This document shows, piece after piece, positions 1-5,784 of a stretch of DNA of 7,220 nt (its first letter is position 1; each line of letters starts with the position of its first letter). The stretch covers positions 1-7,220 of the forward strand of contig JANWZG010000187.1 in assembly GCA_025054735.1 (NCBI GenBank). Direction: 5' to 3'. Both the position numbers and the translations under genes were made by a program. This DNA is from Cyanobacteriota bacterium. GTDB taxonomy: Bacteria; Cyanobacteriota; Cyanobacteriia; SKYG9. The notes beneath the pieces were generated by a model that saw nothing but the letters and a program-made list of their open reading frames with translations, was not told where the DNA came from and searched no databases.

Positions 1-1024
1 TTTAGCTATCCAGGCCAACTATTACTCGGTTTCTCTCCAGATTCAAAGAGATAGTGCCAGTGAAGCTCTACGAGTGCTATGCACTAAGCGCAGTCGCCTG
101 TGGAAACTTGGTCATCAGGTTATGGTTGGCGATCGGGTAGTTGTAGAAGAAGTAGACTGGAACGGCAGGCGTGGAGTAATTACCGACGTATTACCCCGCA
201 AAACTCAGCTCAATCGTCCACCAGTTGCAAATGCGGATCAAGTTCTGTTGATGTTTGCGCTGGCAGAACCTGACCTCGACCCGTTCCAAGTTACTGAATT
301 CTTAACGGTGATCGCCGCTACTGGCCTAGAGGTTCATCTCTGTCTGAATAAAGCAGATTTGGTGCCTGCTCAACAGCAGCAAGCGTGGTGCGATCGCATC
401 CAAGCTTGGGGATATCACCTTAGTTTAATTAGCCTGCACACCCACTACGGTCTAGATACGTTGCAGAGCTATCTTCAACAAAAGATTACCGTTGTCTCAG
501 GGCCGTCGGGGGTAGGCAAATCTAGCCTTATCAATTACCTTGTCCCAACGGTGAATCAAACTGTTGGTCACGTTTCAGGGAAGTTAGCACGGGGCCGCCA
601 CACTACTCGCCACGTTGAGTTATTTCAACTGCCCGGTCAGGGATTTCTAGCAGATAGCCCAGGTTTTAACCGTGCAACATTAGATTGCTCACCCCATGAG
701 TTAGCGCTCCTATTTCCAGAGGCTCAACAGCGTCTGCGTCAGGGAAGTTGCCGATATCACAATTGTTTACATCGAGATGAACCGGGTTGTGTCGTGCGGG
801 GAGACTGGGAGCGCTACAGCTATTACCTCACTCTGTTGGACGGTGTGATTGCTCGTCAAGAGCAATTGAACCAAACCAGTGCACCTGAGTCTTCAGCAAA
901 AGTGAAGACAAAACTAGGAGGTAAACGGTGTTATGAACCAAAGCTTGCGGCCAAGAAATATCGACGTACATCTCGTAAGGCTTCTCAACAAGCGCTGCAA
1001 AAGTTTTACCAAGATTTAGATTGA
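1..1024 (+). CDS. rsgA: Ribosome small subunit-dependent GTPase A (RsgA/YjeQ), N-terminus beyond window
   Basis: Circularly permuted GTPase that binds the 30S subunit and helps its late maturation in the cytoplasm. The frame is open from base 2 with 24 codons before the GTG at 74; these read as an OB-fold strand (LAIQANYYSVSL), so the GTG is internal and the true start lies left of the window. Counting from the GTG codon, the permuted GTPase motifs appear in the expected order: G4 NKAD at 92-95, G1 P-loop GPSGVGKSS at 143-151, switch threonines in RHTT at 175-178, and G3 DSPG at 194-197. A zinc site C-x4-C-x-H-x5-C follows (C226, C231, H233, C239). The basic tail (about 280-316, containing EPKLAAKKYRR) is typical of cyanobacterial members. 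The 340 visible residues are close to full length, and all catalytic motifs are intact. The gene ends 49 bases from the convergent mltG. Confidence 0.96.
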   Translation, partial: LAIQANYYSVSLQIQRDSASEALRVLCTKRSRLWKLGHQVMVGDRVVVEEVDWNGRRGVITDVLPRKTQLNRPPVANADQVLLMFALAEPDLDPFQVTEFLTVIAATGLEVHLCLNKADLVPAQQQQAWCDRIQAWGYHLSLISLHTHYGLDTLQSYLQQKITVVSGPSGVGKSSLINYLVPTVNQTVGHVSGKLARGRHTTRHVELFQLPGQGFLADSPGFNRATLDCSPHELALLFPEAQQRLRQGSCRYHNCLHRDEPGCVVRGDWERYSYYLTLLDGVIARQEQLNQTSAPESSAKVKTKLGGKRCYEPKLAAKKYRRTSRKASQQALQKFYQDLD

Positions 1025-1030
1025 GTGATG

Positions 1031-1051
1031 TTGAGGGGGAATTGGCCTCAG
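1031..1051. terminator. Weak hairpin between convergent rsgA and mltG
   Basis: TGAGG at 1032-1036 can pair with CCTCA at 1046-1050 around a 9-base loop, with a possible T-G closing pair outside it. It lies between the two convergent stop codons, where a shared terminator would be expected. No run of T follows on either strand, so it is not a convincing Rho-independent terminator. Confidence 0.2.
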
Positions 1052-1073
1052 TATCTAAGTATGGGTGATGATG

Positions 1074-2150
1074 TTATTGCGATCGTTTGTCAGCATCACG
1101 ACGATCATGAATAGCTTTCTGAGCAGCCTCGTGTTCTGCCAGGGTGCGGCTGAAAATGTGAGTTCCGTCGTAGCGAGCCACAAAATACAGATAGTCAGTT
1201 TCTTCTGGGTATAGAGCAGCTTCTAGACTAGCGATGCCAGGGGCTGCGATTGGTGTTGGTGGCAAGCCAGGATTCAAATATGTGTTATATGGAGAGGGTG
1301 TTCGCACTTGGCTAAGGGTCAAAGGTTGGTCTGCTGTTTGGCGCACACCCAGCCCATACTCTACCGTTGGGTCAGCACCCAGGGGAATATTGCGCTTAAG
1401 GCGTTGGGTAAATACTCCTGCAATCAACGCTCGCTCTTCTGGCACTACAGCCTCTTTTTCAACGATGCTAGCTAAGGTTACCCACTCTAGCAATGACAGC
1501 TTGGTTTGGTCACGGCCCTGGTTATAGAGTGGTAGGGCAACTTGTTCAAAGCGATCAAGCATCCGGCGAATGACATCCTGAGGCGTTAAGCGTTGACTAT
1601 CGATTTCATAGGTATCTGGATATAGAAAGCCCTCTAGATGTGGAATCTGTTTCGGCAACCAAGGATAGTCGGCTTGGGGAATTTGCCGTACTGCTACTAG
1701 GAACTCATCCCGACTAAAAAAACCTTGAGCCTCGAAGTAATCAGCCATTTGCACCAGAGACCAACCTTCTGGGATCGTAAATGAAAGAGTGATAACCTCA
1801 CCAGCCCAAATCTTGGCAGCGATGGTCTTCATGGACTGGCTAGGAGACAATTCATAGGTGCCAGACTGAAAACCTCCGTTAGGATTCCGTAACCGCATCA
1901 ACCGTGTCCAGATATTCCATGCTGTTGTTGATCGAATTAATCCTGCTGCCTTGAGATCGTCACCAATTTGCTGAGCTGAGGTACCCATGGGAATTTGGAT
2001 CTGAACTGTCTTTGCTTGAGGGTCAGACGATTCAAGCACGGGCATCGTTGCCCAACTCCACCAGCGCCAACTTTGCCAACCTGAGAAGGCGATCGTTCCT
2101 GATAACAATACCAACAACAGCCAACTGAAAAGCGATTTACCAGGTTTCAT
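1074..2150 (-). CDS. mltG: Endolytic murein transglycosylase MltG (YceG-like)
   Basis: Inner-membrane lytic transglycosylase that cuts nascent glycan strands and so sets peptidoglycan chain length. The 358-residue protein begins with a short basic stretch and one hydrophobic anchor (about 8-24), followed by a periplasmic region. Residues about 48-112 look like the small LysM-like subdomain of the family. The catalytic domain carries the signature ASIVEKEA (227-234), whose first Glu (E231) aligns with the catalytic Glu of E. coli MltG. Further family blocks are LEGFLYPDTY (172-181), PLGADPTVEYGLG (256-268), SPYNTYLNPGLPPTPI (286-301) and YLYFVARYDGTHIFS (320-334). Length and domain order are complete. 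The ATG at 2150 starts just before the anchor; no clear Shine-Dalgarno sequence precedes it, so the start is likely rather than certain. The gene is transcribed toward rsgA and lies downstream, on the same strand, of the DUF3727 gene across an unusually long spacer. Confidence 0.95.
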   Translation of the reverse strand: MKPGKSLFSWLLLVLLSGTIAFSGWQSWRWWSWATMPVLESSDPQAKTVQIQIPMGTSAQQIGDDLKAAGLIRSTTAWNIWTRLMRLRNPNGGFQSGTYELSPSQSMKTIAAKIWAGEVITLSFTIPEGWSLVQMADYFEAQGFFSRDEFLVAVRQIPQADYPWLPKQIPHLEGFLYPDTYEIDSQRLTPQDVIRRMLDRFEQVALPLYNQGRDQTKLSLLEWVTLASIVEKEAVVPEERALIAGVFTQRLKRNIPLGADPTVEYGLGVRQTADQPLTLSQVRTPSPYNTYLNPGLPPTPIAAPGIASLEAALYPEETDYLYFVARYDGTHIFSRTLAEHEAAQKAIHDRRDADKRSQ

Positions 2151-2222
2151 GAGCAGGTTAGACCAATGAGCTAGATGCAGTCAATAAGCATAGTGACCGC
2201 GCAGACATATACTCGCTTACCC

Positions 2223-2248
2223 TAGAAATCAAGTTTAGAAATCAAGTT
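2223..2248. repeat. Perfect 13-bp tandem repeat, two copies
   Basis: TAGAAATCAAGTT occurs at 2223-2235 and again, immediately adjacent and without mismatch, at 2236-2248. It lies 73-98 bases upstream of the mltG start, within reach of its promoter. On the minus strand each copy contains TTGATT, a possible -35-like element. It could be a recent slippage duplication or a pair of protein-binding sites. Confidence 0.9.
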
Positions 2249-2358
2249 AATATAACTTCTCTTGTTATCAACGCATAACATTCAGACTGCACTTAGACTG
2301 CTGACTTGCCGATGGTTCAATTACCCTTAGCAAGGTTCAGTTAACATAGCTAACTCTC

Positions 2359-2372
2359 ATTAGCTAGCTAAT
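2359..2372. repeat. Perfect 14-bp palindrome
   Basis: ATTAGCTAGCTAAT is identical to its own reverse complement. There is no spacer between the arms, which suits a dimeric protein-binding site better than an RNA hairpin. It sits about 210 bases upstream of the mltG start. No regulator is identifiable from the sequence. Confidence 0.6.
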
Positions 2373-2382
2373 TTGGAATAGG

Positions 2383-2406
2383 TGTAACCAGAATAGTTGT
2401 AACCAG
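2383..2406. repeat. Direct repeat TGTAACCAG, 15-base period
   Basis: TGTAACCAG lies at 2383-2391 and again at 2398-2406, separated by six bases (AATAGT). The flanks do not match well, so this is a short direct repeat rather than a long duplication. Its function is unknown. Confidence 0.55.
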
Positions 2407-2690
2407 TTGATGCTTCCCTAAAATACCTGATGCTGAATGACTATCGCTTGTTTGAAGAAAAGATGCCTATAAAATGACTGACTAAGCATGAATGCAACTT
2501 TATCTATCCTAGGTGCTTAACGGTCAAGCCACAAATTCCTAGCCAATGCACCTCATTATCACTATACGGCATTTGACCGCACTGCTAGCGGACATTTGAC
2601 TAGCATTTCGTTAACCACTGCTGACTACTATCCTGCTCAGCTAAGTAGTGATTATTGATGTCACTTCCCTAATCGCACTGGTTAATGGCA

Positions 2691-2720
2691 CTTGTAGTTG
2701 CTTGTAGTCACTTGTCGCCT
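2691..2720. repeat. Degenerate 10-bp tandem repeat, three units
   Basis: Three consecutive 10-base units, CTTGTAGTTG, CTTGTAGTCA and CTTGTCGCCT, start exactly ten bases apart. The first two share eight leading bases and the third shares five. The period is about one helical turn. They lie about 130-160 bases beyond the DUF3727 stop codon, in the gene-free spacer. Confidence 0.55.
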
Positions 2721-2849
2721 AGCTAGTCTTTAGCTGTACCGAATGTCAGCCTTGCTAACGGAAGACGCTCTAGCAAAAAGGCAGCACAGGATCGCTCAGA
2801 CTGCTACTCACAGCATCAAATTCTTCGGCATTGGTTCTGATGTAAGTTC

Positions 2850-3437
2850 CTAATCTTCATCTAGGTCATCAAAGAGATGGGCTTCTATTATGTCAGAGAG
2901 CATAGGTTCAATACGCTCATGTTCTTCTGGCGACAATAACTGGGGTTTGCCGTCAGCGCCTAAACGGGCTGGAATGAAGAAGGGATCAAGGGGAGTGCAA
3001 ATGCCATATTCTTGGTCTTCAACATAAAAGTTGGCCAATAGCTGCACCCGACTACCCATATCTTCTGTGTCTTCTGCATCTACATCATCTTCATCGTCAT
3101 CTGGATCGGGCAAGTCTCCCTCTACTGTGAGGATAGCTGCAGTGCGTTTTAGAATCAGATTCTGTTCCTCTAAAACGGCTTTCGCGATCGGAAATAGCCG
3201 ATCAATGTCAGCATCTTCCTCAACTAAAACGGCTTCCTCATCGTCGTCGTCTCCTGTCCATTGAATGAATTCAACAGGATAATCGACTGGCAGCAACAAG
3301 AGATAAGTTTCATTATCGATATCTATTTCCTGTTCGACATAGCATTCTAGTGAGCGTCCGGCAGAATCGCTCAAGGTGATAGTTGGAACATTGTCCTCTT
3401 CATAATCTTCCATGTTCTCGTAATTCGATGTGCTCAT
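2850..3437 (-). CDS. DUF3727 (DUF1292-like) domain protein, function unknown
   Basis: Acidic 195-residue protein of the DUF3727 family, which is widespread in cyanobacteria; no biochemical role is assigned here. From the start chosen, residues about 18-60 form a DUF1292-like half (TLSDSAGRSLECYVEQ, then YLLLLPVDYPVEFIQW at 45-60). Residues 80-195 form the DUF3727 half, with LLANFYVEDQEYGICTPLDP (133-152) and a closing acidic helix. Acidic runs occur at 63-68 and 111-126. No signal peptide or membrane segment is seen, so it should be soluble. The frame stays open upstream to an ATG at 3623, but the added 62 residues resemble nothing in the family. The ATG at 3437 has an AAGGG about ten bases before it and begins the usual family N-terminus, so I use it. 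The gene reads toward mltG and is divergent from the NDH-2 gene. Confidence 0.88.
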   Translation of the reverse strand: MSTSNYENMEDYEEDNVPTITLSDSAGRSLECYVEQEIDIDNETYLLLLPVDYPVEFIQWTGDDDDEEAVLVEEDADIDRLFPIAKAVLEEQNLILKRTAAILTVEGDLPDPDDDEDDVDAEDTEDMGSRVQLLANFYVEDQEYGICTPLDPFFIPARLGADGKPQLLSPEEHERIEPMLSDIIEAHLFDDLDED

Positions 3438-3447
3438 GCGTTGCTTT

Positions 3448-3452
3448 CCCTT
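3448..3452 (-). promoter_or_regulatory. Ribosome binding site deciding the DUF3727 start
   Basis: Read on the minus strand, AAGGG (within GAAGGGAAAG) ends ten bases before the ATG at 3437. I see no comparable site at the in-frame upstream ATGs (3623, 3476). This supports the shorter 195-residue product. Confidence 0.6.
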
Positions 3453-3608
3453 CACATTTGCCCCCCATACTCTCATGATTTTGCTGTTGTGGATCATGTG
3501 AGCTAAGTGATCAATTCTGCGTCCACGATCGGGTTGAGTGGCATGGTTGTAGCCAGTGTTACGTTCGCCAGCCACATTAATCCAGTAAGCTACAGCTAAC
3601 TTTGCACA

Positions 3609-3636
3609 ATTAAAGCTGCGCAAGTGACCATATCAA
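3609..3636 (-). promoter_or_regulatory. Candidate sigma-70-type promoter for the DUF3727 gene
   Basis: On the minus strand TTGATA (3631-3636, five of six to TTGACA) is followed after 16 bases by TTTAAT (3609-3614, five of six to TATAAT). Transcription would begin near 3602, leaving a leader of about 165 nt before the ATG at 3437. That start would exclude translation from the upstream in-frame ATG at 3623. Within the leader, GATCA (3492-3496) and TGATC (3508-3512) can form a weak 5-bp stem. This is predicted by eye only. Confidence 0.45.
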
Positions 3637-3703
3637 GCTGTGCTTAAGCAGGTAACACTAGCCTTAGTTGCAATTTTTTCTAGGTGGAATTCAGTGAGAT
3701 TAC

Positions 3704-3708
3704 GGAGG
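3704..3708 (+). promoter_or_regulatory. Strong Shine-Dalgarno for the NDH-2 gene
   Basis: GGAGG ends seven bases before the ATG at 3716, a near-ideal spacing. It fixes the start at 3716 rather than at the internal ATG three codons later. Confidence 0.8.
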
Positions 3709-3715
3709 CGACCCT

Positions 3716-5074
3716 ATGTCTGACATGGCATTTGGCAGCAATAACCCATTGCACCGTGTAGTAATAGTTGGTGGTGGCTTTGGTGGACTCTATGCTGCCC
3801 AATTCTTAAAGCGAACCAATGTTCACATCACTCTGATTGACAGACGCAATTTTCACCTGTTTCAGCCGTTGCTTTATCAGGTTGCTACAGGTACGCTTTC
3901 CCCCGCAGATATTGCGTCACCATTGCGGGCAATTCTAAACAATAACCCTAACGCTAACGTGGTTTTAGGTGAAGTTTTGGATGTTGACCCGACCCAAAAG
4001 GTTGTGATTCTCAGTGATGCCATTATTCCTTACGATACGCTGGTGCTGGCTACTGGCGTTAGTCATCATTATTTCGGCAATGATCACTGGGCATCGATAG
4101 CACCTGGGCTAAAGACCGTTGAGGATGCGCTGGAGATTCGCCGTCGCATTTTTCTAGCATTTGAGGCTGCCGAGCGTGAACCTGATCCAGACAAACGCCG
4201 AGCGTGGATGACATTTGTGATTGTAGGGGGTGGCCCAACGGGTGTAGAACTGGCAGGTGCGATCGCAGAACTGGCAGGTAATGTGCTCAAGAAAGATTTT
4301 CGTGCCATCGATACGACTAAGAGCACTATTTTGCTGTTGGAGGGTATGGATCGCGTGTTGCCTCCCTATCCGCCTGAGCTTTCTGCCGAGGCAGAGGCAT
4401 CGCTAACCCACTTGGGGGTGACAGTCCGCACCAAGACTATGGTTACGGACATTGCCAATAATGTGGTGACGGTCAAGCAGGGAGACACTCTTGAACAGAT
4501 TCGTGCCCGTACAATTCTTTGGGCAGCCGGGGTAAAGGCATCATCCTTGGGGCGGGTATTAGCTCAGCGAACAGGGGTAGAACTTGATCGAGCAGGGCGG
4601 GTGATTGTCAATCCGGATTTATCGGTACCCAACTATCCAGACATTTTCGTGATTGGCGATTTAGCTCACTATGCCCACCAGACGGGCAAGCCTCTTCCTG
4701 GTGTTGCTCCTGTAGCAATGCAACAAGGTGAGTATGTGGCGAAATTGATCAATCGTCGCCTTGTAGGAGACACATTGCCACCGTTTAAGTATCGCGATTT
4801 GGGCAACTTGGCAGTCATTGGGCGCAACAAGGCTGTTGTGGATTTAGGATTTGTTAAGTTTTCAGGGCCGCTAGCTTGGTTAGCGTGGGTATTTGTTCAC
4901 ATTTACTTCCTGATTGAGTTTGATAATAAGCTTATCGTGATGACTCAGTGGGCATGGAATTACTTTACTCGCAACACAGGGGCACGGCTGATTACCGGGG
5001 AAGGTACATTACCCTTGGTGGAACCTAGCACGACCGATTGTTCTGTGTCTGAGCGATCGCGGGTAGAGGTTTAA
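3716..5074 (+). CDS. ndh: Type II NADH:quinone oxidoreductase (NDH-2)
   Basis: Single-subunit flavoenzyme that moves electrons from NADH to plastoquinone at the membrane surface without pumping protons. The 452-residue protein has two Rossmann folds. The FAD fold has VVIVGGGFGG at 15-24 followed by the acidic D42. The NAD fold has FVIVGGGPTGVELAG at 167-181, with strand LLLEG ending in E209, which by family knowledge favours NADH over NADPH. FVIGDLA (311-317) is the second FAD contact. APVAMQQGEYVA (331-342) matches the quinone-site AQxxxQ-type helix. The conserved C-terminal block (KYRDLGNLAVIGRNKAVVDL, 358-377) precedes a hydrophobic, tryptophan-rich segment (about 384-415) that should be the membrane anchor. 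Cyanobacteria usually carry several paralogues (ndbA, ndbB, ndbC); I cannot assign the letter, so the generic symbol is given. The gene ends 47 bases from the convergent Mrp operon. Confidence 0.92.
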   Translation: MSDMAFGSNNPLHRVVIVGGGFGGLYAAQFLKRTNVHITLIDRRNFHLFQPLLYQVATGTLSPADIASPLRAILNNNPNANVVLGEVLDVDPTQKVVILSDAIIPYDTLVLATGVSHHYFGNDHWASIAPGLKTVEDALEIRRRIFLAFEAAEREPDPDKRRAWMTFVIVGGGPTGVELAGAIAELAGNVLKKDFRAIDTTKSTILLLEGMDRVLPPYPPELSAEAEASLTHLGVTVRTKTMVTDIANNVVTVKQGDTLEQIRARTILWAAGVKASSLGRVLAQRTGVELDRAGRVIVNPDLSVPNYPDIFVIGDLAHYAHQTGKPLPGVAPVAMQQGEYVAKLINRRLVGDTLPPFKYRDLGNLAVIGRNKAVVDLGFVKFSGPLAWLAWVFVHIYFLIEFDNKLIVMTQWAWNYFTRNTGARLITGEGTLPLVEPSTTDCSVSERSRVEV

Positions 5075-5094
5075 TGGTTAGTAGCATGATGGGA

Positions 5095-5111
5095 CTAGTA
5101 GGGCATACTAG
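5095..5111. terminator. Small hairpin between convergent NDH-2 and Mrp operon ends
   Basis: CTAGTA (5095-5100) and TACTAG (5106-5111) pair perfectly around a five-base loop, GGGCA. The hairpin lies in the 47-base gap between the two convergent stop codons, so it could serve both transcripts. The stem is short and AT-rich and no T-run follows on either strand, so a terminator role is only a guess. Confidence 0.3.
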
Positions 5112-5121
5112 GAAATCTTTG

Positions 5122-5784
5122 CTACAGCAACCCTCGGTAGCGAATGAATAGCAGTACTGCCGCCCAGGAACCCAGAGCCACCTTCACCGCCACTAGACTG
5201 TTCAAGATAGGTAGGATGCCACCACTGGCCAATGTGCCCATGTCGCCGTGGGGTAGTTCGACCCCGGCCAAGGTGATTACAGCCAGCACAATGAATACAA
5301 TCACGGAGACTTTTTCTAGAGTAGCGGCGCGCCATTGACGATAAATGGTTTGCATCCACTGCGGAGAGGAGGTAATGGCAATCAGGCCGATCGCTGTGCC
5401 CCCTGCAACCCCAGCCGCAAAGCCACCACCAGGACTCAGGTGTCCGCGAATTGCTAGCTCGATGCCTACCAGCGCAGAAATCGTAGCTCCTAGCCGCGCT
5501 AGGACGATAGAACCCTGGTCGCTAAACTGGTGGACATGGCTGGTGGGCTGCTCATCAGCAAGCAAAAACTGGGCACCCATGATAGCGATCGTAAACACGA
5601 TGACCTCAAAAATCGTATCGTAAAGCCGATTGCGAAAAATAATCCCCGATACGGCATTTGGCACACCACTGTCTTGGACGATCGCATCAACGATCGCGGT
5701 ATCTGATAATGCCACTACAGGATTCACGATCAGCAGCATTTTGAGATAAAACACCAGTCCAGCAATAACATAAACCCATCTCAT
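5122..5784 (-). CDS. mrpB: Mrp antiporter subunit B with an N-terminal MbhE-like module
   Basis: Membrane subunit of a multi-gene Mrp (Mnh/Pha-type) Na+/H+ antiporter, 220 residues. The N-terminal part has a transmembrane helix (2-22) and then a segment RNRLYDTIFEVIVF (51-64) leading into a second helix. This matches the MbhE-type element found at the extreme C-terminus of fused MrpA proteins (consensus near RxFDTLGE), and E60 corresponds to its conserved Glu. From about residue 92 an MnhB domain follows, with the diagnostic RGHLSPGGGFAAGVAGG (113-129) and helices near 92-112, 121-137, 157-174 and 192-214. The ATG at 5784 overlaps the TGA of the upstream DUF4040 gene by 4 bases (ATGA), with GGAGG seven bases before it. 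This is the last gene of the operon visible here. An ordinary MrpB is shorter; the extra N-terminal length is the MbhE-like part. Confidence 0.88.
   Translation of the reverse strand: MRWVYVIAGLVFYLKMLLIVNPVVALSDTAIVDAIVQDSGVPNAVSGIIFRNRLYDTIFEVIVFTIAIMGAQFLLADEQPTSHVHQFSDQGSIVLARLGATISALVGIELAIRGHLSPGGGFAAGVAGGTAIGLIAITSSPQWMQTIYRQWRAATLEKVSVIVFIVLAVITLAGVELPHGDMGTLASGGILPILNSLVAVKVALGSWAAVLLFIRYRGLL

Larger units (their letters stand above)
2151..2849. other. Gene-free spacer of about 700 bases between the DUF3727 gene and mltG
   Basis: I find no convincing gene here: all frames are broken by frequent stops, and the best small frame (2546-2599, 17 codons) has no ribosome site. I recognise no tRNA, tmRNA, RNase P RNA or SRP RNA. 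The spacer holds several short tandem duplications with periods of 10, 11, 13 and 15 bases, a 14-bp perfect palindrome, and about eleven CTAG tetramers. The mltG promoter should lie in the 2150-2300 part. One weak minus-strand candidate uses TTGATT in the 13-bp repeat and TATATG near 2205-2210, with a 15-base gap. Just past the DUF3727 stop, a minus-strand T5 run (2776-2780) follows GC-rich sequence, but I see only a 4-bp stem before it. Confidence 0.7.

Noticed and set aside
1234..1527. Plus-strand open frame of 97 codons
   Set aside because: It lies wholly opposite mltG, whose conserved blocks occupy the same bases, and its translation resembles no family.
2310..2330. tRNA-like T-loop string GGTTCAATTACC
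   Set aside because: The flanking bases do not form a T stem and no acceptor or anticodon arm can be found nearby.
2546..2599. 17-codon small frame (MHLIITIRHLTALLADI) in the spacer
   Set aside because: It has no Shine-Dalgarno before the ATG, and a frame of this length is expected by chance.
2770..2849. Rho-independent terminator after the DUF3727 gene
   Set aside because: A minus-strand T5 run exists at 2776-2780 but only about 4 bp of stem can be formed before it.
3031..3264. Serine-rich open frame opposite the DUF3727 gene
   Set aside because: Asp/Glu codon runs read backwards give Ser-rich stretches; this is an antisense artefact of the acidic protein.
4084..4326. Minus-strand open frame inside the NDH-2 gene
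   Set aside because: It overlaps the NAD-binding fold of a clearly conserved enzyme and has no family resemblance.
5108..5690. Several open frames in other phases across the MrpB gene (both strands)
   Set aside because: The MnhB domain and membrane helices are in the 5122-5784 frame; the others are low-complexity shadows with no good ribosome sites.
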